Assembly (NCBI RefSeq): GCF_019578655.1
Contig: NC_063262.1
Location: 21,583,582-21,647,581 of the forward strand
Length of the DNA stretch: 64,000 nt
Reading direction: 5' to 3'
Source of the DNA: Ricinus communis
Lineage: Eukaryota; Streptophyta; Magnoliopsida; Malpighiales; Euphorbiaceae
In this document: positions 1 to 12,149 of the stretch, one piece after another
How the letters are laid out: every line of letters starts with the position of its first letter
Numbering within the stretch: the stretch's first letter is position 1
Position numbers and translations under genes: made by a program
Notes under the pieces: model-generated
Databases searched by the model: none
Seen by the model: the letters and a program-made list of their open reading frames with translations, nothing else
Told to the model about the DNA's origin: nothing

Positions 1-3000
1 GCAATTGAATTTCTAGGAAGGGCAAAACATTACTCCAAAACCCATGTTATAACAAAATGATATATATATGCTCAACTAAAGGTAATTGTTATACACAAGG
101 TAACAAGAATTCTTGTATCCAAGAGAGAAAGAGTACCAGATTCAAGTGATGAACATGTGTTAGAACCTTTAGTTCAGCAAAAAATTCTTTTGAAGCTTGC
201 ATGTCCATCTTCTTGATTGCAGCTTTCTGTATAGTAAGTCAAATATATGGGTTGAAAAGCAAAAGATTTATTACTACAAAAAGAAAAGCAATCATTAACA
301 TATGCTTCTACCACCAAAGATAAAGAACATACCCACCAACTAAATTGTTATAAATTATTAAAATTTTCATTAAAATTATTTTCTAATTTATAACATTCAT
401 TCTCATTTGGATCTGATCACTATCTAACAAATATATCCTATTAAAAATAAAAATAAATTTCTTAGAATTCAAAGTTTTATTATCACATTTCTCAATGTTA
501 TATTAAAATAGACGGGAAAAGAAAGGAAAGATGTAAACAAGGCTCATGGTCTTTGGGGAAAATTTTCTATTGGTGACAGATCCTTGGCAAGACCATATAT
601 TTGCATGTGATATTATATGCATATTTGCAAGTAGGACTCCATCAGAGATTAGAACTATTCAAAATTATTTAAATCAGAACTATTCACAATTATTTAAATC
701 AAAACTATAACTAGAGGATTTGATTTTTATGCAAACATTTTAGAAAGTAATACAGGCTTTTCAGTCCATCCAAATGTTTTCCTTTCCCTATTATATGTAA
801 TATCGATAGAGAGATTGTACTATAAATGGCATATTTAAATGATCTCCGAGCTAAATGGATCAAATAGCAAACACATTTTAAATCTATCCCCCGCTGGTTT
901 ATATATGTGGTAAGAGTCCCATTTTGACAGTGATTATGACTTGTATGATTCAAAAACAGAACAAAAGCATGGTGTCCACTTGTCTTAAGCAACAGCCAAG
1001 ATGACGAATTACCTAACAGAAATTATAATAAGAAAAATTGCATGCATTTCATCAAAAATGATTTAAAAGAAATAAAGACTGGTTTGACTCCTGACCTCGC
1101 CTCTAAGTTCTGCATAGTATACAGACCCAAAGCCACCTTGGCCAATCTTATTAGCCAAACTGAAGTTATCAGTAGCCAGGGCAAGTTCTTCATATGAAAA
1201 CTCGACTGACTTGTCCACGGTTATGCCCGTAAGGCCTGGAGATGGTGCCAAACCAGTTGATTCCACAGGCTTGTCTGAGTTACTTCCAGGACCTTGTGAA
1301 AAGAGGAAGGGAAAGATAAAATATTGAACAAGTCTAATCATCTTTACCAATTCATTTTCTTCAGAGAAATAATTAGTAAAAGAAATCATTAAGTTTCATG
1401 TATCTATAACATACAAAGCAAAAAGGGGAAAAGATAATGGAGCATAAAGACCACTATACTATAGAACACGAAAATGAAGACACCTATCTAATAAGTAGTT
1501 CTTAAAGAAGAAACAAGTAAATTAAAAAATTAAACAAATTATTAATCAATTACAAAATTAACAAATTATTAATACAAGTAATTCTTATATTAATAGAAAA
1601 AAACAATCTTATCATACAAACATCATGAAATAAGTAATTCTCATTATGTACAAATGAACAACCTATAATGCATGTGTTGTTTTTATATACATGGATGGGA
1701 ATAATACTCTGAAAGGATGAAAAACAAGAATTAAATATTGAAAAGATTGACAAAAGAGGAGTATTAGTATTTTTCATCGACCTAAGCCATAGTATAGGGA
1801 ACGGAGAAAAGCTGGTGGAAAGGAGGGGAGAAAGGGGGGGAGGGAATCAAGTTTTCCCTCTTTTAGAAAGAAAAGGAAAGGAAATAAAATGGTCAATCAA
1901 TAAACATAATCATCAAACCCCACAAAAGTTGTTCCCATTTTGGGTTAAAACAGGGGGAAAGTGGGTTTTACAGTACATGCCATTCAACCTTTTCATCCTG
2001 TAAAAACTATGAAGCTATCATAGTTAATATAACTTAAAAAGGTAACCACTCCAAATTCTTTTCCTCCATTTTAACCAGTCCTAAACAAGAGAGGAGAAAA
2101 GGGTATTCACTCACTTCATATTCCCCATCTTTCCCTTTTTATTCCCCTCCCTTTGTCTATCTGCCCCACAGTTTTCCCAAAGGAATGGTTAATGTGTATG
2201 ATATATAAAATATTAAGAAGAAGAAAAAATAGGAGAGATAGGAGAGAGAGATTTTTGTAAAGAGAAAAATGTACAACTAAAAAATAAGATATGAACAAAA
2301 TAATTCCTGAATTCTTATTATCGCAAACAAATAAGATCAATATCTGTTAGAATCTTTACCTAAAAAATATACATTTCTTTTATCCCAGAAGTCTTGACAG
2401 GCAGCATTAACAAGTGAGAATGTTGTTCCTAACGTTACCACATTGGCTTAAGACCATAGTACAAATGAAATACCTTTTTCTGAAATTCCGGAGAAAGAAA
2501 TGAACGAAAATTAAAATACCTTGTAATGCATGAGCAGAGATATCTTGAGACAGCAATGCCCCCTTCACCTTCTTCTTTCTGTAAAGTCCAAAGTACATAC
2601 AAACTGCAACCAACACCACCACAGCCGCAGCAGCAATGCAAATTCCAGCAATAGCTCCACCTGATATTCCTGCTTATATTAAAACTATAAATGTAAGCTT
2701 AATAAGCTTAATCATCAAAGAAGTCCTTAATTTGTAGAGAAGGCCAAAACAAACAACCTGTGCTGCAAAACGGAAAAAGAACAAACGAATGAAAAGAAAT
2801 AAAAACAACATCGATTTAACAATCCGTAAGACATGGATAAAAGATTAAAATAAACATAAGAAAATGCAGCAACCAAAATTACCTTGAAGTCAGGGGCCGG
2901 TAGCTATTATTTAAATCTGCAAAATATATGAAGAGTTTCCAGTCAATTATTCAGAAGCATGTCACAGCAGACAACTAAAAATGTAATTTTCAGTTTTCAC

Positions 3001-3685
3001 AATTGCATCCAAAAGCATAAGAGCTTAACAACAAAATTAAACAGAAATGACCTTGTCCAGGAATATAAACCAAGCCACTTCCTCGGCTAAAATTAACACC
3101 AGGATTATAACTCTGAAGCAAATCAGCACGAATACTAGTCTGATTAGCAATAGACTCCAACGAATCCTCAGGCCGAAGCGGATATGTGATAAACAAACCA
3201 TAATCCTTAGAAATTTGACTATTTCCACACGAGCAATTGACCGTCACGTTAAGTATACCGGTATCAGGTATATTAGTAGGAGGATAGCTGTTCAACTGGC
3301 TCAACCAAGAAACCGTGGTTAGATTAGAATAGTACTTTTCAGCAACGACCAGATAGGTGTCGCCTGATCTGACGTCGTAGTTGAAGACGTGGCCAAGGAA
3401 TTCACCGTCGATGCAACCGCAGGGGAAAGGGAGGTTGATCCTGATGAAGGATGGGAGACTGTCCTTGTTAGAGACTTGGTCGCTGTTGTATGTCACGATG
3501 GTATCGGGCGAGTCCAAAATACTTGATTTCATGACCTCGGCTATGAAGGAAGTATTTGCCTCTTGCCAGACGTAGTATGAGGCGAATGCTAAATCGCAGC
3601 CTCTGGTGCATTTGGAGTGTGCAGTGCTGGCGAGAGAGAGAATGAGTGGAACTAGTAATGATAATAACCCTAATTTCGGATACAT
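1..3685 (-). CDS. CERK1-like: CERK1-type LysM receptor-like kinase, 5' part (partial, leaves window)
   Basis: Plasma-membrane receptor kinase of the family that binds chitin oligomers outside the cell. Exons read on the minus strand: 3685-3052, 2916-2883, 2669-2520, 1292-1096, 226-137; the rest lies left of the window. Exon 1 encodes a signal peptide (residues 1-24), three LysM modules (about 38-85, 104-147, 165-208) and two CxC pairs (89-91, 151-153). The 2669-2520 exon carries the membrane helix followed by RKKK. The 1292-1096 exon has the P-loop GQGGFGSV, and 226-137 has the AIKK lysine and the C-helix glutamate. The 34 nt exon 2 encodes a family-like linker ([11 protein letters not shown]) but is not a multiple of three. 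Including it shifts the frame to an early stop; joining exon 1 directly to 2669 keeps the frame. Start is the only ATG giving a signal peptide. The catalytic loop is not visible, so kinase activity cannot be judged. Confidence 0.9.
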
Positions 3686-3810
3686 TGGAGCTCGACTGAT
3701 TTGAAGAAGAAGAAGAAGAAGAAGAAGAGAAGGAGGAATTGAAGGAAGTGTTTGGTTTTGATTTTGAATTTAGATATTTTTTTCAATATGGTGGAACGTT
3801 GACTGGGAAT
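3686..3810 (-). promoter_or_regulatory. Leader with CTT repeat and W-box upstream of CERK1-like gene
   Basis: Just upstream of the ATG the minus strand has a (CTT)n tract (3703-3729), a common feature of plant 5' leaders. A W-box core TTGACT lies on the plus strand at 3799-3804, about 115 bp from the ATG. WRKY factors bind such sites in defence promoters. A single short motif is weak evidence; the link to defence control is inference. Confidence 0.4.
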
Positions 3811-3891
3811 TTGTGGGGTACTTAAATGAAAAGGGTGCAATATTATTAATAGTTGGTGATGGGGATGATTAAGGGTTGTTGAAAAGGACAT

Positions 3892-4905
3892 TTTGTTGGA
3901 TTAACTATTCAGAAATGGATAAATTGAGGCTGCCGTGTTCTGAATTTTGTTAAGAGTGGAGGGATAGTACTCGCAGCAATAAATTCCCGCTGTTTTCTTC
4001 TGTTCCACTTCTTAACCGGTTGGTCGTTGCTTCCCACGGGCGGCGGCTGCCTTTCAGGATTTGGGGTCTTATTAGGCCTTAATGCCTCCCAGTCTGCGAC
4101 GGATTAGTAGTGGGCCTTAATGTTGTACTGTTTTTATGGATAGTCTTTTGAGAGGTAAAAATACCTTAATATTAATAAAAAGATATTATTTTTATTGTAT
4201 AATTTTTTTAAAACATACTGTTTTTAATTTTAAAAAAAATTACAATGCGTTTTTCTTTTAGTTATTTTATCAGAAAATATTTTTAAAAAATTTAAAAAAA
4301 CCAAAAACATATTTTTAAAAAAATTTCTTTTAATGTTTTCATACAATAAAAATTAAAAAACTTTACACTGTATTTTTTATAAAAAAATAATAAAAAATAA
4401 ATATTTTTATTATCTTTTATAAAAATATTATATATCATATTTTATACGAACAAATATTAATACAAATAAAAATAAAATATATATTTTACTTAATTTTAAT
4501 GAATTATATTTTATCTAATTTCACATGTAGAAAATACTATTGCAATATTTTTTTAACTGAAAGTACTCTTACAAGTTTCTAGAATAATGAGGGAGGGATG
4601 TGAGCGAAACTCTCTTATCACTTTTTTTTATTAATTCACCTCATCTAATTTTTCAATCTAATAAATTGTTATCTATTCAATAAATTAAATTCAAATTTTT
4701 TATTTAATTTCTTTAGAAATTTTGCACTTTTATAATAATTCTCTAAAAAATTTATGTTAAATTATTAATAGTAAAAAAAATATTGTTATTCACAATAAAA
4801 AAATATTTTTAAAATTAAAATTAAAATAGTACATTTACTTTTATTTAGTTATTAAGAAAGAGAATATATAAAAGAATTTAACTTATTAAATAGGTAGAAA
4901 TTATT
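3892..4905. other. AT-rich intergenic DNA, no gene seen
   Basis: The first 250 bp have mixed composition and may belong to the receptor promoter. From about 4140 the sequence becomes A/T homopolymer-rich with stops in every frame. I see no gene or clear element. Confidence 0.6.
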
Positions 4906-7712
4906 TGTAATACCCGAAATTTTAATTAATAAATAAATTTTTATTTAAATTAATTTAATTTAATTTTTATTTGGTTTAATTGGAATGATTTAAATATAAT
5001 TTTGAATTTTAATGCTAAACAAATAAATGAGTTATTTTCTATATCCAATTAATTTGATTTTTAAGAAATTAATTAAGTAAAATCCTTTGAGAAATAAATT
5101 ATATTTTTGGTTATTCGAAATTTTCCCCTAAATGCATATATATATATAAATAAAATTATATATTGGAAAATTATGGAAAATTTTGTAAAGGATGTTTTTA
5201 TAAAAGAATTTTTGGGGAAATTGGTATTTTAATTAGCTAGTGGTATTAAATTTCAAATTGGAAAATAGTTAGCAATTTGATTAATCAAATTAATTGTGTG
5301 TTAGGACTAAATTGAATATTTATTTTGGGATAAGGATTAAAAGAATAATTTTATTATTATGAGGTTTTAATGGAAATTTGTATGTTTGGTATTTTTGTAA
5401 TTAAATATGTCGTAAGGGCTTTTTGATAATTTTATATTTAAAAGCAAGGGTGTATATGTAATTATATATTTTCAATAATTCTAATTTGGCCTAAATTACT
5501 TAGTTAGGGGCTTAATTAAAAGGCTAAAGAAAAGTTGGGGTTAATTGGAAATTTTACGGGAAAAAATTGTTTTAATTAAAAAAGTTGAGGGATCAAAAGG
5601 TAAGGAACAAAATTTGAGGGATCAAAAGCCGATATGGAGAGGAAAAGAAAGAAAAGAAAGAAGAAAGAAAAGAAGAAAAGAAAAAAGAGAAGAGGAAGAA
5701 GGGAGGAAGGCGGCATCGTCCGGTAGGCGCTCTAGAGACACGCTGGCGGCCGAGGGTGCCGCTTCACAAGTCTAGCAGCGGCCATGTTAGAAAAAAAAAG
5801 AGGGGGGGGCACTGTGGTTGTCGGCACCGTTCCGATCGTTTCCGACGTCCTTTGGCAGCGAGGTCGGTCTTGTTTTGACCGGTGAGTTGAGGGATTCCTT
5901 TTGGTGGCAGCGACGTCGGCTTCGGTGGCTGGAGGAGGGAGTTTCGGCGAGGTGTTGACAACGGTATTTTTCGGCGAGCTCCGGCGATGGATGGATGATT
6001 GGAGGACGTATCCGAACTCTCCTCAGCTCAAGCTTCGCAATGGCACCGGTTTCGTGGCGATCGAACTCCGTTTGCAAATTGACGGCCGAGATCGTCTATA
6101 AATCCCTTCGGATGATCGGGGGTGGATCGGAAAATCGGAGGCGGAGATCGTCATCAGTGCGTCGTTCCGAGTCCGTTGGTGTGTTCAAATCGACGATCGG
6201 ACTCCGACGGTTGGAGGCGAGTCGGACCGAGCGATCAAGCGTCTCGGTAATTTTTCTCTGGCCCGTAGGTTTTGAAATTCTCTAGTTTATTATATGCTTA
6301 TTGATTTGTCTTGAGTATAGATAATATTTGTGTGTTAAAATAATTATTTGTCGGACTGTCTACTATAGTCGTGATTTGTGTTGTATGGGGGAGTCGGGAA
6401 AGATAGTGAAGTCTTGGGGACCCGACTCCCATTATATTAAATTGTTGAATATTTGAAGTGTTTTTCTGGCAGGTTCTGGACCCATTTTACGAGGGGTAAA
6501 CGTCCGTATTGTAGGGGAGGTTCTGCCGAATTTTCGGTAGAATTTACCCGAATTGAGATTCTTAGACAGTCAGTCCTTGGAAACTAGACCTAGGGTTAAT
6601 TGTCAACTGTTTTAGCGTTATTGATAAATTTTTTTCGTGATTAGATAAATCCGTCAGTTCGGCTCGCTCCACCCGAGGCATCGGAGCAGAGCTAGTAGAT
6701 CGTCAAAACTGTAAGTTAAAGTCATATATTTACTTACGTGTGTCATGTTAATATTTTACACGATATCTCTAATTTAATGATTAATACTTTGATTATTCAG
6801 TTATGTACTGTTTATATATGTTTCATTTTTCTGCATTATGATTTTATCGATTTTGTGTTGACTCGAGATGGGACGGCAGTAGGACATTTTATTTTGATGA
6901 GTGCACTGGTATGAATCCGAGAGTGATGGAAAAAGGGTAAATTGATAAATTTAAAAAGGTAAGTTAGGACTTGTCCTGGTTGAGCGTCGCTCTCTGGCTT
7001 AGTAGAGTGTGTTTGCCGGAGTAAAGGTCCCTGGTCGAGCATTGCTCTCTAGGCGCCGGCTTATATGGAAACCTAAGTGACCAGACTAGAGTTAAGGATC
7101 CTGGTCGAGCTTCGCTCTCTGGGCGCCAGTTCTGTTAGAATGAGAAAGTCGAGATGTTAGTGTTGAGAGTAGGATTCTGTTGAGGTATCCCATCCCATTG
7201 TATGTGAAGGTTATATTTTTACTTTTATTAAGCATGATATGACACGAATATTGTTGCATGACTTAATATTTATTCAAATTAAATTAATGTATTATTGAAG
7301 TGTTCGAAATTATTTTTGGGGTATATAGTTTTAACTCACTCTCGAGACTGACAGTATTAAATTTACTGTTTTTCATATCTATGTTTGTTAGTCTTCCCAC
7401 GGCCCTTATCAAGCAACCCGACTCCTTCATCATCGGGTGATATGTTTGATTTGGTATGCTGACTTGTAAAAATCTAGATTCTCTGCAGTAAAATAGTAAA
7501 CTTATCAGTTGTAATTTTATGTATCTCGCCTAATTTTTTTGGCAGACTGAATTAAATATGTAAAATTTAATGGTTAAGATAAATTGTGGCATCAATAATT
7601 TTAGATGAGATTTATTTAAGTCAATGAGTGTCAGGTTTACTACGGAATTCGGTGGCCTTACGCCTACCCATTCCCTAATACCAGTCACAGACCCACAAAT
7701 CGAGTCGTGATA
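4906..7712. mobile_element. Probable solo LTR of a long-LTR Ty3/gypsy element
   Basis: Begins TGTAATACCCGA and ends near GAGTCGTGATA, the start and end style of long LTRs of plant Ty3/gypsy (chromovirus-like) elements. The terminal CA would have mutated to TA. Flanking pentamers ttatt (4901-4905) and ttgtt (7713-7717) match at four of five positions, as expected for an aged target duplication. Inside is a GC-rich stretch (5700-6260) with open frames that resemble no protein, and a three-copy internal repeat at 6973-7127. No gag or pol is seen and no second LTR, hence solo LTR. It separates the two LysM exons. Confidence 0.6.
6973..7127. repeat. Three copies of a ~25 bp GC-rich motif inside the LTR
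   Basis: Motif close to CCTGGTCGAGC-TCGCTCTCTGGGCGCC occurs at about 6973-6997, 7028-7057 and 7098-7127, spaced 56 and 70 bp. The third copy is the cleanest and the first is shortest. Such internal repeats are typical of long plant LTRs. Confidence 0.75.
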
Positions 7713-8209
7713 TTGTTAGATTAAAAAATTAGATAAAATAAAATCACCAAAAATCGACCGATTATGGAAGAGAGCAACAAAAAGAAGAGATCATTCCTCT
7801 GCATAAAAATATTGCTTTTATACGGCAAAGTGGCTTAAGATACTTGAAGGAGCTTGGCTTAAGATACTTGAAGGAGCTGTGACAAATATTGGAGATTTGC
7901 ATAACTGAATCAGTCTATAATATTGATAAACGACAAGCTGATGAGCAGAAATTGCAAAGAGACAGCTATGAATACATGAGATTAAACATCGGTCACTAGT
8001 TTTTATTTATTTTTGAGAATTTTAGGAAACTTTAAAAAATATATATATATATATATATATATATTTAATTGGATCTCCTATTTTGAGAAAAAATTTAAAT
8101 TTTTTATTTATTTTACTTTTTAATTATAGATGATTCTAAACTTTTTCGATTATGTAGTCTTGTTTATTATATTAATATTCTTAATTCTTAGTAGTTTTAT
8201 ATTTAAAAG

Positions 8210-8241
<32 letters not shown>

Positions 8242-9695
8242 TTTTTTTTCAATATTATCTTTTTCTTGATCTATAGTAAATAGTTATTTTCTTAAAATCT
8301 AATAAATATCAGCTAGTAATTTAATAGAAAAATATGCAATATAGTATTTATTAGGCCTAATTATAAATTAAATTTTTAATTTTATACTTTTTAATAATTT
8401 TATCCAATTGTTTCAAAATTTTAAAATAAATACTCATTTTTTTAATTTTTTTTTTCAAAAATACTTTCCGATACCAATTTTTAAAGTTTCACGGTGAAAA
8501 AAATGATATAAGAAGTTGATTGTCTTATTAAAAAAATAATAATTATGAACCAGCAAAAATAGTTTATCATAAACTTAATAATATGACCATTAAATATTGA
8601 ATGTATGTATATTTTTCACATATTTTACATTTAAATGCAACAATTTTTTTATTAACTCACTAATTTTTATGTTAATAAGCATAATTAACTTGCCAAGTCA
8701 ATTTTCTCATTGTAATATTTTAAAAGTTGTTACCAATAAATATTTTTAAAAATAAACTGAAAGCATAAGTATTTGTTTTAAAATTTTAAAATAATTAGGT
8801 AAAATTGTTAAAAAACATAAATTTAAGGATTTAATTAGTAATTATGCCTATTTATTATATGCGAACATAATTAATGATATTAATTATATCTTATTTATAT
8901 TTTTTATGATGACAAAAGACAATGATACAATAGATATAGAATAATTATCTATTTTTATATTTTAATCTTTTTATAAATAATTATTACTTATTTAAATACT
9001 ATGTAAGAATATTAGCATAACTTCTAAGTATTGGATTATATATATATAAATATTCATTCATTTTCTAAATTTTTTAAAAATTCTATATTTCTTTTTGGTG
9101 CCCTGTCGTGTAGTGTTTTTCATTCTTACATTGAGTTGGCTAATTCTTAAGTCGGAGAGAATGGAGAAAACGCGGTTCAAATGATTTGGTTTCAAAAAGA
9201 TGCAGGGGAGATCCATTTCAACCAAAGTAAAGGTTGTGCCGTGTTAGACGAAGAAAGCAGATACAGCTTCGAGTCAAGAAATGAAGCTGCTTAGGAATTT
9301 AACAAAGTGGGGATGTACATAATTCTTGATTCTGCTCAGGGAAGTCTACTACTTGTCGAATTACACAACCGTTCTTGTCCAATTTGTGTCTAAATAATCT
9401 AACGGAGTCTGAACTTATTGTCAACTATCAAGGTTTCACAAGTCTCCTTTTTTTCTTTTTTTGTCCATGATCATTCTAGTTTCTCTTATAATATTTTAAT
9501 AACAAAGCGCTTTCCTATATCTGTTAACAAGTTGTTTAATTTTAAAATTAAAATGCTGCAAAAAAAGTAATCTCAACAGTGTTCTTAGGCCCCATAACTA
9601 ATCACCATAAGACGATCAGTGATCAGTAACCCACATAGTCTTATTATATAAAAAAGATAACTTTATAAAACAAAAAAGTATCATAACTGAATTAC
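7713..9695. other. AT-rich intergenic DNA with microsatellites
   Basis: Contains (TA)n at 8039-8064 and (CT)n(TA)n at 8210-8240. A less AT-rich stretch (9100-9440) has no open frame I can assign. I searched the minus strand for the linker, membrane and kinase exons that should follow the LysM exon at 9696 and found none. Confidence 0.55.
7831..7878 (+). repeat. Exact 24 bp tandem duplication
   Basis: Two identical 24 bp units starting tggcttaagatacttg abut each other. Read in one plus-strand frame this gives WLKILEGA twice, followed by 9 more codons and a stop. No longer ORF or known protein is evident around it. Confidence 0.8.
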
Positions 9696-10356
9696 CTTTG
9701 CCTGGAACATAAACCAAACCGCTCCCACTGCTAAAGTCAGCACCTTCATTGTACCTCTGCAACAGATCAACCGAAACATTGGCTTCCCTCGCAATCGATT
9801 CCATGCTGTCTCCGATCCGAAGCGGATACGTAACGAACAGCCCGTAATCCTTTGAAACGGACCCATCTCCGCATGAGCAATTAACTGCCACGTTAAGCAC
9901 GCCACTGTCAGGTATATTATTCTCAGGATAGCTATTAGACTTCTTCAGCCACGGAACATCCGTCAAGTTCGCATATGTCTCATTCGCGAGGGCGCCGTAT
10001 GTGACGCCAGAGCGAAGATTGTAATGGAACACGTGGCCGAGGAATTCACCGCCGACGCAATCGCAGGAGAAGGGAATGTTGATTCTGGTTAAAGCAGGAA
10101 GTCTATCTTGGTCAGGGATTTGGTCTTTATTGTAATCAACGATTGTGTCGGCAGATTGTAAAATATCGGAGCTGAAATATTCGGCTATGAAGGACAATGT
10201 TGCGCCTGGGAGGACGTAGTATGATGCGTAAGCTAAATCGCAGCCTCTCTCGCATCTTGATGATGATGGGATGGAGAAGGAAAGTGAGAGTAACAGCAAT
10301 AACCCTAATTCGGGATTCAATTTGGGGTTAAAACTGTAAAAGAGAAAAGAGAACAT
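9696..10356 (-). CDS. Second CERK1-type LysM ectodomain exon (tandem paralogue or alternative first exon)
   Basis: Encodes a hydrophobic leader, three LysM modules, and CxC pairs in the same layout as exon 1 of the neighbouring CERK1-like gene (shared landmarks include [33 protein letters not shown] and SGSGLVY.PG). The donor at 9696/9695 follows the first base of a codon, the same phase as the 3052 donor. No linker, membrane or kinase exon follows between 9695 and the solo LTR. It is either a truncated paralogue making a secreted LysM protein (reading into the intron adds about 24 residues and then stops), or an alternative first exon splicing about 7 kb into the kinase exons of the next gene. 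The frame is intact and the cysteines conserved, so it has not simply decayed. Confidence 0.8.
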
Positions 10357-10403
10357 TTGGTGATGGTGATGAAATATTGTGATGGTGTTGCTGCTATGGA
10401 GAG

Positions 10404-10409
10404 TTGACT
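10404..10409 (+). promoter_or_regulatory. W-box core upstream of second LysM exon
   Basis: TTGACT lies 48 bp upstream of the ATG at 10356. A matching motif precedes the other LysM exon. One hexamer can occur by chance. Confidence 0.3.
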
Positions 10410-12149
10410 TGGTGGATATCTGTTGTTGAAGGAGACATTATTTTAGGAATTAAACAAAGACTCAAGAAATTTGAGTAATTGATGTTTGGTTGTCGCTTTC
10501 TTTCTGTGTTTTGCATCCTTGGAGAATACGAAATGGAAACTTCCGGCTATCTTTTGGTTAAGACTACACTGGCTTCTTGTTTTGTTTTCTTTCTTTCTTT
10601 TTTAAATAAGTTTATAACATATGATTTTTTTTTTTTTATATAACATTTGATTTTCTGTATATATATATAATATATGGCATTAAAGAGCTTTGTTTCTTGA
10701 ATAAATTGAATTGATTTATTATAAACATGCTCTTGGTTTTCTTATGAACTATATCTTTTCTGATTTATTAATTATGATTCCTAAGAATTTTGTTAAACTA
10801 TTAATTTCATAATATCAAGTTCAATAGAAAGGATGAATCTAATAGAATATGATTCCTAAAACAATTCCAACATGTTATTTTAATAATAAAAATTGAATCA
10901 ATAATGTCTTTTACCATATGAAATGGTGGTCTAATGGTTGAAACTAATTCATCCACTTATAAAAATTTAAATTTAAATTTTAGAATATGATTTCTAAAAT
11001 ATTTTCAAAATGTTAATTTAATAATAAGAATTAAATCAATAATACCATTCTACCGTATAAAATGATAATCTAATAATCAAAATATTTTCATGCACTTATA
11101 GAAAATTTAAATTTGAATTTCAGAGAAAATAATTTTAAAAATTACATTATAATATTAGGTTAGAGTTCGATCTCAAGCTAGCAAAACATTGCTACCACTA
11201 ATTACCTCTCTCTCTCTTCTATCCATTATTTTAAAAGAAAAAGGGAGTGTAGCTTCAATACTATTCGATCCTTATTTGTTCAACAAAAAGGGTTTACTTT
11301 CAATAGTATTATTCTACCGTTAAATTATGGGGTACTCTCCTGTAACAACAAAGTATAAATACTCTTGGAGTTGGAAAATCTGTGTATGTTATATAATTAT
11401 ATTATGGCCATTCATTAGTGAAGCCGGCAACCCGATGGAGTAGTCATTTAATTCAAAATTATTGACGACAACTTTTCACACAAAAGAAGAGGAGCAACGG
11501 TACATATAATGACTAATTATATAAATAATTATGTAATGATTAATTAAGTAATTATCTTTTGTGACTCATTTACTCATTACTTAGGTTGTTTTTAATTTTA
11601 TGTTATTAAATATTTATTTAGTTATTATAAAAATATTTATGAAATAACTCCTTAAACTAAAAAGAAGAATTACTTATATTTTGACTTCTTGTCCTCTTTC
11701 AATTATCATTTTTTTCTTGTTTTTAGTGACCGTACGACGCCTTATTATATTGATCTTGCTTTTAAATTCTGAACATATCTTTGATTCATCGTACTTTTCT
11801 TGGCTTCACAAGCTAAAACCATTCTTTTCTTTTTTTTGGTTTAGTAATTTAATGTATAATTTAGAGCACCCGCCCAATATGATTTTTGATGGCAAGACAT
11901 TATCTCAAGAATTTTAACACATTTACATATATAAGGTTTGAATTTGAGACTTTAATTGAACTAGAAAAGATTCTTACCGTCTTATTTACACGCTCTTGGA
12001 TTAAGATCATTCTTCAATTTCAATTAATATTATAGATAATGTGGATATACTGGAATGACACTTAAATTGTTATTACAAAATATATATAGCTGGCTTTAGA
12101 TATTATGCATGGCTAGCATCCTATAATGTCCAACTGGGTGCATCTAATT
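10410..12149. other. Intergenic DNA, mostly AT-rich
   Basis: Apart from the repeat pair at 10845-11125 I see no gene. Short open frames around 11680-11920 are low-complexity and lack any recognisable domain. Confidence 0.5.
10845..11125 (+). repeat. Imperfect tandem pair (~137 bp unit), SINE-like
   Basis: Two diverged direct copies start at 10845 and 10982 (shared landmarks AGAATATGATT, AATAATAA, CACTTATA, AAATTTAAATTT). The first contains GGTCTAATGGTTG, similar to a tRNA box A. A box-B-like GAGTTCGATCTC lies just downstream at 11164-11175. This suggests a decayed tRNA-derived SINE in tandem; the class is inference. Confidence 0.45.

Noticed and set aside
2435..2641. Cys-rich frame MHCCCGCGG on the minus strand
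   Set aside because: It is the shifted frame of the receptor membrane exon, not a separate gene.
5545..6285. Several overlapping open frames on both strands
   Set aside because: They arise from the GC-rich interior of the solo LTR; low complexity, no domain, frames overlap on both strands.
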